Shown: piece after piece, positions 12,048-23,872 of the stretch
How positions within the stretch are numbered: the first letter of the stretch is position 1
Layout: every line of letters begins with the position of its first letter
From: Xiphophorus maculatus
Lineage: Eukaryota > Chordata > Actinopteri > Cyprinodontiformes > Poeciliidae
DNA length: 64,000 nucleotides
Assembly: GCF_002775205.1 (NCBI RefSeq)
Contig: NC_036457.1
Location: 4,635,650-4,699,649 of the forward strand
Direction of reading: 5' to 3'
Made by a program: the position numbers and the translations under genes
The notes under the pieces: generated by a model
What the model saw: only the letters and a program-made list of their open reading frames with translations
Told to the model about the DNA's origin: nothing
Databases searched by the model: none

Positions 12048-14469
12048 AAATGGAAGCAGCTGAATCCAGATGTTTGCGCCGCTGCAGGTTCTCTCTGCAA
12101 ACGCCGGCGCTGTTTGTCCGGACGACCCGCCCCGAGGAGTCTGGACCGCTGCCATGGCAACAAACTGGGCGGACTGGGCAGACTGGGACAACGTCTCACC
12201 TCTGTTTGACTTAAACACCCAAAGCGACAAATCAAATAAGACCATCGTTCCAGTCGGCCATGTTGGAGGACAGCAGCTGAATATCCAGATGAAAACGGTT
12301 TGAGCTCATATTTATTCTTAGTGAGTTTCCTCAGTTTGTTGTGTGGAAAATAATTTTCTTCTCTAATTTGCATCAACATAACTGAGATTGGCAGAAAATC
12401 TGGTGAGGTTTTATATTTTGGGATTATTTTAATTACGTTAAACCTAAATAAAGAAAAATCTGTCACTTTGTTTCCTTGTGTTATTAATCTCATAATAAAT
12501 TTTTTGCTATTTAATTTTCATATTTTTATTTCTGGTTTTGTTTTCTTCCACCAGGTAAATATTCAAACATTTTCCATTTATGTGACAGAAAACATCAAAG
12601 TTTTGATTCATATTTTTTACGTCTTTACTCAACAAAGAGAATCAAAATGTAACTTCAGCATTTTTCCTACAAACAAAACAAATACAGATTTAATAACATT
12701 TAGAAGATTAAATGGAGAAAATGAAACTGGAAAAATAAGATAATAAATATCAGGACAGAGGAAAGGCTGGTTGCTCTTTGGTGAAGAAGTTGCTGGATTT
12801 ATTGCTGGTCACTGTTTTGCTGCTGATTTGCCATAAGTTGGTTTTGAATTTTAAAAAGTTGCTACATTTATTATAAGTAACTTTTTCATATAAAAAACTC
12901 AAACTTGTCGCAAATCACTCTTTATGTTTTTTAAAAGTAGCTAGCTGTATCACTAGCCACTTGCTGATTTGTCATTAGTTTGTTTTTAGTTTTGAAAAGT
13001 TGCTACATTTATTGCTGGTTGTTTTTTTACTTTTAAAAAGTCACTAGGTTTGTTGTTAATTGTTTTTGATGTTTAAGAAACTTCCTAGTTTTGTCACTTT
13101 TCTAAAAAAAAGTTGCTACAAATGTTGCTAGTTGCGTTTTGGTAAAGAAGTCACTATAGCAGCCGCTGCACACCTGGCCACGCCCCTCACTGCTCTTGGC
13201 TCCGCCCACCTTGGTGGCACTGTGGGCGGAGCTTAAGCTTCCACAGGTTTTACACAAAGGTTTGGGGATTTAGCTTGGTCTTTAAAACTCGACATGTTGG
13301 CAGCAGCAGCGTTCAGGCTGAAAGACGAGTCCGTCCGTCAAACTCTGGACCCAAACAGAACCGGCCCGGATCCCAAACAGAACCGACCCAGATCCACACC
13401 TGATTACCGTCATCAGGCCTGCTGGCAACTCCGCCTGCGGGGATCCTCGGCCGTAGAGGAGCTGGATGTAAACGCCAGCAGGAAGCGACGCAGAAACCGG
13501 CGGCGCTCCCTGCTGAGGAGAATTTTATCAGAGCAGACAAACCATAAATCACGCAAATGGAAATGACTGAGGTTGTTTTAATTTATCATGAGATTAATCG
13601 ATTTATTGCCTTTTGTGACAGGATCAAGACGTTCCGTCTTTACTGAGCGTCTGACGATGATCGACGCCCCCTGGTGGCGTGGAGGACAAACGTTTTTGGA
13701 GTTTGTAGCGTTTTCGTTTTTTTCTGTTTCTGATTTTCTGTTGCATTGTTGTTGTTTTGTCATTTGGAGTTTGCAGCATGTTTGCACCTGCAGGCCACCG
13801 TAGTTTTCAGCAAAATCAGAAAATATAAACAAAGTTTAATTTTTTATTTATTGCTGAGGTTAAGTGTGAAGATCTGGGAAATACTCAAAATAACATTCAA
13901 AGCAAAGCAAACACCGCAGCAGAAATTATTTGGACATAATTTGGTCCAGATCCAAACCGGAATGTGAGGCAGAGCCGGGATAACCAGAACCAGAACCAAA
14001 GGAATTCTGCTGAAGTGAACCGAATCAAATCCACGTTTTCCCCTCTGATAATCTCTCCATATTTATTGATTATTTATTTATTCATTCAGGAATTAAAGGA
14101 TAGCAATCATTTTGTGTCTGAACCTTTGACCTCTGAGGACGAAACGTTTTCCTTCACTAAAAAAACAACAACTGATCCAACTTGAAGAAATGAGTTAACT
14201 TGTCTAAATAAATCAAATTATGTTTCTGTGAATATGTTGGGTTTGTAAAGTTATCGAGTTAAAAACTATAAATAAGTTGAGTTTGACAACTTAGTTAAAT
14301 GAATTTTTTAAAGTTGTTTCAGGTCTCAGCAGTAGGAGGCGCCGCCTGCAGACTTACACTGTAAAACATTAACAGCTAAAATTTGGTTTATTTAACTTCA
14401 GAGAAAAACAAAGTGGGAGTTCAGTTTTCATCGTTTCATTCTGACATTTACAAATGTAACAAACTAAAC
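12048..14469. other. Gene-free stretch
   Basis: 12780-13160 holds a degenerate tandem of gttgctacatttattgctggt/aagtcactaggtt-type words. 13140-13230 is a GC-rich patch of cgcccc/ccgccc runs. No coding exon was recognised. Confidence 0.4.
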
Positions 14470-14990
14470 ACTGAATACACACAATAAATATTTAGTTTGT
14501 AAACTAAATATTTAGTTTACTAGCTAGTAACATTTAACTAGTACATAGTATTTACTACTAGCTAAATATTTAGTAACCAGATATTTTAAAGTGAATATTT
14601 AATTTAAAAAATAAATATTAAGTTTGGAAAATAAATATTTTTATTTAGCTTACTAAGAAAATATTTAGGTTGCTAGATTCATATTTAGTTAGTAAACTAA
14701 ATATTTAATTTGGAAAATATATATTTTGTTAGCTCAATAAATATTTAATTTTGAGCTAAATATTTAGTTTGAACACTAAATATTTTGTTAGACAACTAAA
14801 TCTTTATCTAAATATTTATCTTGTGGACTAAACATTTAATTTGAAAGTTCAATGTTTAGTCTGTAAACTAAATATCCAGCATTTAGTTTGGAATGTATGA
14901 ATAACATGGTGAAAACTTTATGTCAGGCGAAATAAACTAAATGATCGCATCATTTAGTTTTTATTGTGTAACTTCGCAGCAGCGGTCGCT
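14470..14990. mobile_element. CTAAATATTTAG-array element, copy 1
   Basis: Dense degenerate copies of aaactaaatatttagttt. The right flank gaatgtatgaataacatggtgaaaac...attgtgtaacttcgcagc parallels the right ends at 24.96-25.08 kb and 48.85-48.96 kb. The left end is not clear. Confidence 0.5.
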
Positions 14991-15779
14991 GCTCGCAGCC
15001 TCCCCGGCCGGGGCCCCTCTCTGTACGGCAACACGTCATGGAACATTCCCGGAACCAGCCAGCACACCACCCACCGTCCCTCCTGCCTCTCTCTCTCTCA
15101 CACACACACGCACCCCCACACACGCACACACACACACACACACACGCATGTCTGCATGCTCAGGAGGGAGGAAGGCGCGATGAGAGGAGATAAAGTTCCT
15201 CCCATCGGCAGGAGAAACTCCCGCAGCAACTGGAGCCGCGGCGGAGCGGGAAGCAGCTGCAGCTGCTGGAGAATCTGAGGAATGTCACTTTGATGTGAAA
15301 CGAGGAAATACCGAGCAGAGAGCGGCGGGGTCAGCCTGCAGCCCGGACTCCTCACAGTCAAACTGAAACTCACTGAAGCTGCTCTGCGATTCACAGCTTC
15401 CTCTTAAAGCGACAGTTCCCTCTTTCGACGGCAGAACCGCCTCGAACCTGAACGGACCGGGCTCAGTTTATACTACAGACACATTCATCTGGAGTTAAAG
15501 CGCCTTGCCCAGGGGCACATCGGCAGGAGACAGGAGGAACTGAACCTCCTGCCACTGAGGCACAGGAAAACAACTCAGATCATTTGTCCTTAAAACGAAT
15601 AAAATGTGATTTTATTAATCAGGTTCAGTTTTAAAACCACATGAATCAGACGAGTCAAACCCAAAACTAACCTCCACCTCCAAAAAACAAACTGTTCATC
15701 AGAATTCACTGCTAGCTCAAAAGCTAGCTGTGCTAACCCTAAATCACTGACCAGAACCACTGGTTCTGCTAACGCTATG

Positions 15780-15872
15780 CCAGCACAATACTTAGCGAAG
15801 CTAACGCTAACATGCTATAGCAGCACAATACTTAGCAAAGCTAACGCTAACATGCTATAGCAGCACAATAGC
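15780..15872 (+). repeat. 40-bp tandem repeat, 2.3 copies
   Basis: cagcacaata starts at 15781, 15821 and 15861. The 40-bp unit continues cttagcaaagctaacgctaa. The third copy diverges after 10 bases. Confidence 0.9.
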
Positions 15873-16164
15873 AGAAGCTAAAGCTACCAAACAGCTGGAA
15901 AATCTTTATTCCGTTTATAGAAATACAAAATAATAAAAATGATTTCACCCACTGGGTCAGAACCGGGTTCAGCTGAAAATATGTAAATATTTTAAAAACA
16001 TCAAAAACATAACCTTTATTTATATGAGAACATCAAACATAAATTTAAAGCTCCAAACGCCACAAACCATAACAGAATCAGATTATTCTGATCTGTGATC
16101 AGCTCAACAAATAAACCGAATACATTCAGACAAACGCATCGTTTTCTGGCTCAAGAAACCCTGG

Positions 16165-16177
16165 AGGTCAAAGGTCA
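16165..16177 (+). promoter_or_regulatory. Perfect DR1 nuclear-receptor site
   Basis: AGGTCAAAGGTCA, two consensus half-sites spaced by one base (PPAR-RXR, HNF4 and COUP-TF type). Binding is not shown. Confidence 0.3.
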
Positions 16178-16602
16178 GCTGTGGGTCATTTTAATTTTCT
16201 ACCATTTCAGATTCTTCTGGATCGTCTGAAATTGATTTTCACAGCAGTTTATTCATAATGTTGAACATAAAAGCATTAAAAGGTTTTAATTCTGTTATTG
16301 ACGTTTCTTTCTGCTTTCTGAGGTTCTGATCGGGTCCAGACATCAGAACCAGAGTCATCAATAAAAATCAGTTTTCAATCAGATTTCTTCACTAATCACT
16401 GAACGTGAAGTTTAAATATTCAGCCACAAGCTGAGATCCTGAACCTGGGAAGGTCATGAACTTTGAACTTTGAACCTGAAATTAATATTACTTTAGTTTG
16501 TTTGCACTCAAAATGTTAAAATTTTTAAGTCAGAATAAGGAATTTAAACATTGTAATAAAAACATAAACACTGAAACTGTTTCACCAGGTTTTGATCTAC
16601 AG

Positions 16603-16620
16603 GGTCAAAGGTCAAAGGTC
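16603..16620 (+). promoter_or_regulatory. Triple half-site DR1 array
   Basis: GGTCAAAGGTCAAAGGTC gives three hexamers with one-base spacing, so two overlapping DR1 elements. It lies about 650 bp from the GC-rich candidate promoter. Confidence 0.35.
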
Positions 16621-17001
16621 GCAGACAAAGCAAAGAAATCTGGTTCAGTTCCTGAAATGGACCAGCAGGAATCACTGGAGTCAATCAGGAAATAAACTGG
16701 GATATTAATAATAAAGTCAAACTGATGTCAGAGGTCAGAGGTCAAACTCAGGACCTAAAGGTTCTGATAGCTTCAGTATCAGTCATGGCTTTTTGCACTT
16801 TTCCATATCTCCAGGATTTGTTTGTGGCGTGTTCTGATTTCTGCTGGCTGAACTGTTTAGTGCGGCTGGACAGTTTTCCCCAGGAAACAGCGGAATGGCC
16901 CTTTAAAGCAGACAGGCTTCAATCAGACACCAACTTCAACAGCGCGACTAAAATCACACCTTTCACTTTTCAAAGCTTGACCTCCTCCAGCATGACCTCT
17001 G

Positions 17002-17024
17002 CCCCCCCCCCCCCCCCCCCCCCC
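17002..17024 (+). repeat. (C)23 homopolymer
   Basis: Run of 23 C followed by GACCCCCCC. Assembly length may be unreliable here. Confidence 0.95.
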
Positions 17025-17268
17025 GACCCCCCCACCACCACCCTGCTGCCGCCAAGCCGCTTTGGCTGCTGTGAATTCCTCAGGATGTTACGCAACCCGG
17101 GTAATCTGCATGCAGTGAAACGCTGCCCGGGGTATTCCCCCTGCACAGCGCTGCCCTTCCAGGCTAAACTGGTCAGAAAGCGGCGCGGATCGGCTGGCAT
17201 GGCGCACAAACAGCCGCTCTGCCTCCGCGTTGTGCGTAAAACCCGTCCGGGCAGGTTTGGTTGCTTAC

Positions 17269-17540
17269 CTTCAGCCTGCGCGGAATGACAACAGCAGCAG
17301 CCCGCTGACAGTGGAGCCGATCCCGGAACGAGCCCTGGCGGCTCTCCGACAGCAGAAGATGGTTGGTAAAAATCCACAGCGGGCGCAGAAAACAGCGGAG
17401 CCGCACAGGAGAGGCGAAGGTTCCGCGTAAAACCAAAGAAAAATGTCCGAAATCCGTTTTTAAAAGGTTTGGTTTCCGAGCAGAGCGGAGCTGCCGGAGC
17501 TGCTCTGCTGCAGACAGACACTCAGTGATCTGGCTGTGTT
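17269..17540 (-). other. Candidate first noncoding exon, minus strand
   Basis: Bounded on its 3' side by the donor GCTGAAG/gtaagc at 17269-17264. The 5' limit is a guess, placed before the (GT)n tract at about 17554. The exon candidate at 9403-9442 also ends GCTGAAG/gtaag, so the two could be spliced in one transcript. Confidence 0.3.
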
Positions 17541-17551
17541 GTGAGCCTCTA

Positions 17552-17590
17552 GTTGTGTGTGTGTGAGTGAGTGTGTGTGTGTGTCGGGGC
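17552..17590 (+). repeat. (GT)n microsatellite
   Basis: Interrupted gtgtgtgtgtgagtgagtgtgtgtgtg inside the GC-rich region. Confidence 0.85.
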
Positions 17591-17694
17591 GAAATCAGGA
17601 GACACACACGCACACACTCTGCTCACACGGGGGTTATTCCAAGCGCCACTTCCCAGAATAGCAGCAGAGAGGAGAGAGAGACTGAGCTGCGGAC

Positions 17695-17695
17695 C

Positions 17696-17726
<31 letters not shown>

Positions 17727-17734
17727 GGGGGGGG
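17695..17734 (+). repeat. (GA)n followed by (G)19
   Basis: About 11 GA units run directly into 19 G, then tgcacgtgcgcgtgcatg, a near-palindromic CACGTGCGCGTGCA segment. Confidence 0.9.
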
Positions 17735-18399
17735 TGCACGTGCGCGTGCATGGCCGTGTGTGTCTGAGTGTGTGTTTGTGACGTCATCGGATCCCCCAAC
17801 GCGCAACCAGGGCAGAGGGAGGGGGGAGGAGGGGCAGTGGCCGAGGAGGAGGCTCTGTCTGCCGGTGCAGAGAGCAGGATTCCCCGGTCACCTCCGGAGG
17901 CCGAGCCGCCGCTTCCCGGTTCTTCCCTCCAGCTGCTGCTTCACTCAGCATTAAACACGTTATCTAACAGTTTATGGTTTTAAAAAATAATACAGAAAAC
18001 TATCATTCAGATCCATTATAGGGGAAGTTAAAATCCCATCTGCATCACTTGGTCAAATTCAGTTAAATTTTACATTTCAGATTATTTAAATATGAAAATA
18101 CAGAAAAGATCATTACTAAAGAAGCTAGGCGCTATATCCAAGCATCAGTGGACAATTTAGTGGAAGGAAGACATGTATCAGAATATGCATAAATAGCTGT
18201 TGGAAGATTTTAAGCTTTAAGTTTAGGGGAGATTCACAGGTTGAGTTACAGAAAAACAAAAACGGAGTTAAAAGGCAAATAAAATGGAATAAAATGTGGT
18301 TAAAAATCTGAATCAGCTGGAAACTGTAAGATCAGGATAAATTACATCCCTGAAAGCATCAGAATGAATGATAAAGAATCAGGATTATAATATGATCAG

Positions 18400-18668
18400 A
18401 TGGTTTGATGAGTTTCTGACGTTTGGGTCAGAATTTGGTGTAACATGAAGTCATGACTCCACTAAGCAGCTTACTGCGGTTTTAAGGCTGGTGGTGGCAG
18501 CATCATGATGTGGAATATTACTGTCAGACACGTTGGGTCTCTTGGTGTCACCTGAGCCTCATCTGCACTCTGGTGGCAGGACGACGCTCCAAACCCCAAA
18601 CCAAAACGGTTTGACATGTTGGTCCTGAAAAACTGAAGAAATGATTAATCCACGTTCAGAGATGGATC
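18400..18668 (+). mobile_element. Tc1/mariner-like DNA transposon remnant
   Basis: Contains the phrases gggtcagaatttggtgtaac, ggtggtggcagcatcatgatgtgg and ttgggtctcttggtgtca, which belong to a widespread fish Tc1-like element. Frames are broken. It directly abuts the 26-bp satellite. Confidence 0.55.
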
Positions 18669-20173
18669 ACAATAATCTGGCTGCTAGTTTAATAACAATA
18701 ATCTGGCTGCTAGTTTAATAACAATAATCTGGCTGCTAGCTTAATAACAATAATCTGGCTGCTAGCTTAATAACAATAATCTGGCTGCTAGCTTAATAAC
18801 AATAATCTGGCTGCTAGTTTAATAACAATAATCTGGTTGCTAGTTTAATAACAATAATCTGGCTGCTAGCTTAATAACAATAATCTGGCTGCTAGTTTAA
18901 TAACAATAATCTGGTTGCTAGTTTAATAACAATAATCTGGCTGCTAGCTTAATAACAATAATCTGGCTGCTAGCTTAATAACAATGATCTGGCTGCTAGC
19001 TTAATAACAATAATCTGGCTGCTAGTTTAATAACAATAATCTGGCTGCTAGCTTAATAACAATAATCTGGCTGCTAGCTTAATAACAATAATCTGTCTGC
19101 TCACTTAATAACAATAATCTGTCTGCTATCTTAATAACAATAATCTGGCTGCTAGCTTAATAACAATAATCTGGCTGCTAGTTTAATAACAATAATCTGG
19201 CTGCTAGCTTAATAACAATAATCTGGCTGCTCATTTAATAACAATAATCTGGCTGCTATCTTAATAACAATAATCTGGCTGCTAGCTTAATAACAATAAT
19301 CTGGCTGCTAGCTTAATAACAATAATCTGGTTGCTCATTTAATAACAATAATCTGGCTGCTAGCTTAATAACAATAATCTGGCTGCTAGTTTAATAACAA
19401 TAATCTGTCTGCTCACTTAATAACAATAATCTGGTTGCTCATTTAATAACAATAATCTGGCTGCTAGCTTAATAACAATAATCTGGCTGCTAGCTTAATA
19501 ACAATAATCTGTCTGCTCACTTAATAACAATAATCTGTCTGCTATCTTAATAACAATAATCTGGCTGCTAGCTTAATAACAATAATCTGGCTGCTAGTTT
19601 AATAACAATAATCTGGCTGCTAGCTTAATAACAATAATCTGGCTGCTCATTTAATAACAATAATCTGGCTGCTATCTTAATAACAATAATCTGGCTGCTA
19701 GCTTAATAACAATAATCTGGCTGCTAGCTTAATAACAATAATCTGGTTGCTCATTTAATAACAATAATCTGGCTGCTAGTTTAATAACAATGATCTGGCT
19801 GCTAGCTTAATAACAATAATCTGGCTGCTAGTTTAATAACAATAATCTGGCTGCTAGCTTAATAACAATAATCTGGCTGCTAGCTTAATAACAATAATCT
19901 GTCTGCTCACTTAATAACAATAATCTGGCTGCTAGTTTAATAACAATAATCTGGCTGCTAGCTTAATAACAATAATCTGGCTGCTCATTTAATAACAATA
20001 ATCTGGCTGCTAGCTTAATAACAATAATCTGGCTGCTAGTTTAATAACAATAATCTGGCTGCTAGCTTAATAACAATAATCTGGCTGCTCATTTAATAAC
20101 AATAATCTGGCTGCTAGCTTAATAACAATAATCTGGCTGCTAGTTTAATAACAATAATCTGGCTGCCAGTTTA
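18669..20173 (+). repeat. 26-bp satellite array, about 58 copies
   Basis: The 26-bp unit reads aataatctggctgctagcttaataac. The array is nearly uniform, and variants are confined to two sites: the ggct/gtct/ggtt position and the agc/agt/cac/cat/atc position. Variant order repeats with a 416-bp (16-unit) offset: the gtct-cac then gtct-atc pair starts at 19093 and again at 19509, and about ten following units match. The array grew partly by duplication of blocks. Confidence 0.97.
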
Positions 20174-21239
20174 AACAGCCTCTGTTTAGAGCAGTTCGGT
20201 CACTGGGTCGGTTTTATTTTCTCTATTTATTAAAACACGACCCGATTCTTGTCAGACTATTTATACTCAGATATTTGGTGATGTTGTGGTTATTTTTAAA
20301 TCAGCTAAAGCTGCTGAGTAAGCATCTTGTGCTCTTTCTTCTGCTTTTTCAGAAGTTCAGCTGTTAGCAGTTTAAACTGCCTGCAGTGTTGGTGCTCACT
20401 TCTGCTAATATGCTAATAGCAGAGCTAATTTCTAGCAGAGCTAGCTTTGCCTAAATTAGTTTTTCCTGATAAATTTTATTTTTACTTTTCTGCTTGTAAA
20501 CATTCAGTCCAACATCTGTCATGAAGTTTTATTTATCTCCTATTAAAAATTATTATTGCTTTAGCATTAGCTTCCACTAAATACCGTGTTAGCATAGCGC
20601 TTTATCGTTAGCAGAACTATTGTTTCTGATGACTGCTTTAGTGTTAGCGCAGCTAGCTGTTTAGTTAGGGTTACTACCTTGGGGTAAAAGTTTAAGTTGG
20701 CAGTTTGTGGCTGTAATTCACACTGAGTTGTTGAAAATGTTCATTAATGCAGAATAATTTGTGCTGTGATATGAAGCCCGAGTTTATTGTCCTGTTCTGC
20801 CTGGAAACAGATGATGCTCTGACCTGGAAGCCGTCCATCCCTCCTGCCTCTCGCTCAGACATCCGTCTGCTCTGTTTCTCTCTGAGCCGGTCAGCCGTAA
20901 GTGGATTAGCGTCCGCCGCCTCCCATAGGAGGATCACGGAGATGTGACCTCACCACGAGTGACCCTCGGCGTCCCCATAGCGACGCCGTGGCAACGCAAC
21001 ACTATGGCAACGGAGTGGAGCAACCTCTGATTCAACACTTTGCATCTGCTTTTCATGTTCCCGCCTGCAGCGGCTTCCTGGGAGCTGCAGAGATGAAAAA
21101 TATGAATCATTAGAAAGTGATTTGATCTCCTGAACTGCTTCAAGAAAAATAAATCTTTAAGTGACTCATTCTGTAACGCTTCACGGAGCTGCTTTTCATT
21201 CCTTTATAACAACAGAGCCAGGGAAAAGCTAAACTGTTC

Positions 21240-21530
21240 ATATCTGTGAGCTTTATTTTGAAAGGTCATTTGTTCTGGTCTGGTTCAGATCTCTAATCTG
21301 TCTTACAAAACATGAGTTTTATTTTGAAGGGCTGGCTAGGTTAACTTAGTAGTGCAGAACAGCTATGACATATTAAAGCTTTTATTTTGAAAAAAACAGT
21401 GTATCTTTCCACAACTATTTTTGTTCCGATGTGGAACTTTACTTTGAAAAGCCAACATGCTCCAGTAGTAATGCTGAACTTGCTTTAGGACTTTTCTATT
21501 TATTAAGTATTTTATTTTGAAAGCTAGAAG
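21240..21530 (+). repeat. Degenerate tandem repeat of about 65 bp (tttattttga motif)
   Basis: tttattttga or a one-base variant (tttactttga) begins at 21252, 21318, 21381, 21438 and 21511, that is every 57-73 bases. Flanks are only weakly alike. Confidence 0.5.
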
Positions 21531-21624
21531 GAAGACTTGTTCACTGGCAGGTTTAGGTTTTCACTCATGTCAACAAAACTAACAGGGTTAGGAAAGGAGA
21601 TATATCAGCAGTCGCCTTAAAGAA

Positions 21625-21637
21625 GGGTCAAAGGTCA
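21625..21637 (+). promoter_or_regulatory. DR1-type site
   Basis: GGGTCAAAGGTCA. A three-half-site variant, AGGTCAAAGGTGAAAGGTCA, lies 90 bp downstream at 21725-21744. Both are about 2.2 kb upstream of the aig1 start codon. Confidence 0.3.
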
Positions 21638-22085
21638 TCTCCAAACCACCTAAAGTCCAGACAGGAAAACGTCCCAACGTCAGAGAAATGACTTCCCTCT
21701 CAGGCTCTACAGGCCTCAGTTAGCAGGTCAAAGGTGAAAGGTCATGACACTGAACCAATATGGCTGTTTTGGACAGTTGAAGGAGAAACTCCTGTTCTCT
21801 CTGGAAACAAGATGGCGGCCGCAGCTGATCAGGAACGCGGCCGTTATTCAAAGCCCTCTGACTCTTAAAGGAAGGTTTCTGTGAGGGAGGATTTGGTGGC
21901 CAGATTGAGCTTCTGACAAAGCAACTGGAGTTGCTGCAACTGGAGTTGCGCCAATCCCAGTTGTTGAGTCACAATCAGACGGGAACTCCTGATCCTCCCA
22001 GTTCACGGCTCACTGACGATGTACAGTAAAGAAAAACAAGCTGAACGAAGAACCTGCTGAGTGGCAGGAGGAGAGCAGTCTGTAG

Positions 22086-22086
22086 C

Positions 22087-22137
<51 letters not shown>

Positions 22138-22140
22138 ACA
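22086..22140 (+). repeat. (CA)n microsatellite
   Basis: About 22 CA units, then cataca. Confidence 0.95.
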
Positions 22141-22248
22141 GCGTTGCCTCGAGCTTTTGTCCTACAGTCAAACTGTAACATGGTTGCAGTTTTACAAGAC
22201 AAAGCAGTGCTGTGACAGCTGACTGATTACTAATGCTTACTCATTCAA

Positions 22249-22310
22249 ACACACACACACACACACACACACACGCGCACACCACACACGCACACACACG
22301 CGCGTGCACG
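22249..22310 (+). repeat. (CA)n/(CG) compound microsatellite
   Basis: cacacac runs grading into acgcgcacacc and acacgcgcgtgcacg. Confidence 0.85.
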
Positions 22311-22739
22311 AGTCACACCTTAACTCCCACAGAGGGACAGGAAGCCGCTGGTTGACACACATTCCTGGACCCCGGCCCAGTCAGAGGACCTGCTGCAGGC
22401 TGTGATTCCTGCGTTAATCTGACCCGTTTTCAGGTGTGGTCCAGGTGTTACGTAAAGGTGTGAGGGCAAAGGTCAAATCGGATGACATAACGGCTGAAAG
22501 AGGAACATATGTGGGAGAGTTCAGGATGAATGAAGAGAGGTGATCAAATTTTACCTCCTTATTGTTGCTGAAACATTATTTACCCTTTGGGAGTCGAATG
22601 AACCGGAACGTTCTGGTGGTTTGGGGTGAAACAGCGCCACCTACCGGCGGTCAGTATACTGACCTCATGATTTACCAGCAGCTCTACGGGCCATTGCTGC
22701 TAGTCACTGAAATAACATTATTTAGACAAAAATGTGGAT

Positions 22740-23520
22740 TCATTTGTTCAAAATCATAGTTCCACCACATTATTCATTCATTTATTAATGTCACAGTTTC
22801 AAACTAAATATTTAATTAACAAGTTAAATCTTTAATTTAGCTAAATATTATCTAAATATTTATAAGCTAGATTTTTAGATAAATATTTACTTTGGAACTA
22901 AATATTTAGTTTCAGGCTAAATATTTAACTTGCTAACTATTTACCATTTACATATTTAGTTTGAGTCTAAATTCTTTGCTAACTACATTTTTAGCTTGAG
23001 GCTAAATATTTAACTTGCTAACTATTTAGCATTTAGATATTTAGTTTGAGTCTAAATTCTTTGCTAACTACATTTTTAGCTTGAGGCTAAATATTTAGCT
23101 TGCTAACAAAATATTAAGCTCCTAAGCATTTTGCTAAAAAGAGAAACATTTTGTTATGAAGCTAAATGTTGAGTTTGTTAAGTAAATATTTAGCTAAAAA
23201 CGAAATACTTAGCTAGCAGGCTAAATATTTATATCTACACTAAATATTAAGTTTGCTAAATATATGAAGCTAAATATTTAACCTGTTTGCTAAATATTGG
23301 TCTCCAAACTAAATACTTAGTTAAATACAGTAAGCAAAATATTTAGCAGACATTTAGCTAAGAGCAAATGTTTCATTAGCAAGTTACTTTTGTGTCTCCT
23401 AACTAAATATTAAGCTAAGTATCTGAAAGTAATAATTTAGCTTGCTAAATAAACATTTTTTGCTCCAAACATTTACTTAGCAAGCTAATAATTTAGCTAC
23501 TTCCGAGCTAAAGCTTGCTA
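22740..23520. mobile_element. CTAAATATTTAG-array element, copy 2
   Basis: Starts with ccaccacattattcattcatttattaatgtcacagtttcaaact, the same left end as the 24.5-kb and 48-kb copies. It continues as about 700 bp of degenerate gctaaatatttagcttgcta repeats. The unit at 22985-23110 is partly an exact local duplication (tttagtttgagtctaaattctttgctaac occurs twice). No matching right end is seen. Confidence 0.6.
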
Positions 23521-23639
23521 GCTGTAAAAATGTGTATTACATTCATTATTATAAAGTATCTAAAGTGTCAAATTTATTTATGTCATCAAAGAAAAGCTTG
23601 GAATATTATTCCAGTGTTATTATTCAGATGCAATAAGAA

Positions 23640-23872
23640 TCCATATCAAGATTATTGAAAGTAGCCTTCATCGTAACAATTTCCCGCCCCCTGACATCAT
23701 CATCATCATCAACACGGAAGCAGCGGAGACCCGGGGGGGCAGGAGAGGTGCAGGGAGACGGAGAGGACAGAAACATCCAGCTAAAGAGCCAGCAGAGACA
23801 GACAGGAGGACAGACAGACGGGCCGGTGTCTGGGGGAACAGCGGGACACTGAGACGCATCGACGGGAACATC
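23640..23872 (+). promoter_or_regulatory. Probable aig1 5' UTR and core promoter region
   Basis: This is the stretch directly upstream of the aig1 start codon. It changes from AT-rich array sequence to a GC-richer segment after about 23690, with an ATC microsatellite at 23697-23711 and purine-rich sequence up to the ATG. No TATA box is visible. The transcription start cannot be placed from sequence. Confidence 0.45.

Larger units (their letters stand above)
17060..17960 (-). promoter_or_regulatory. GC-rich candidate promoter for a leftward gene (hivep2?)
   Basis: CpG density is visibly raised over about 17060-17930. Its left side contains a minus-strand splice donor, CCGCGCAGGCTGAAG followed by gtaagcaacc, with the last exonic base at 17269. 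That is what a first noncoding exon of a leftward transcript would show. In human, HIVEP2 is the leftward neighbour of AIG1 and has noncoding first exons. The promoter direction and gene name are inferences. Confidence 0.4.
20174..22739. other. Gene-free stretch upstream of aig1
   Basis: Contains a degenerate 65-bp repeat (21240-21530), two (CA)n tracts and DR1-like sites at 21625 and 21725. The segment 20890-21010 is CpG-richer with repeated tggcaacg words. No exon was recognised. Confidence 0.45.

Noticed and set aside
11433..12493. Repeated open frames of LPVCSQF and GANWERT type
   Set aside because: Artefact of the 11/12-bp minisatellite; both strands are open and no protein family is suggested.
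18669..20173. CRISPR-like array of regular short units
   Set aside because: There are no unique spacers; units are contiguous. The context is a vertebrate genome, so this is a satellite.
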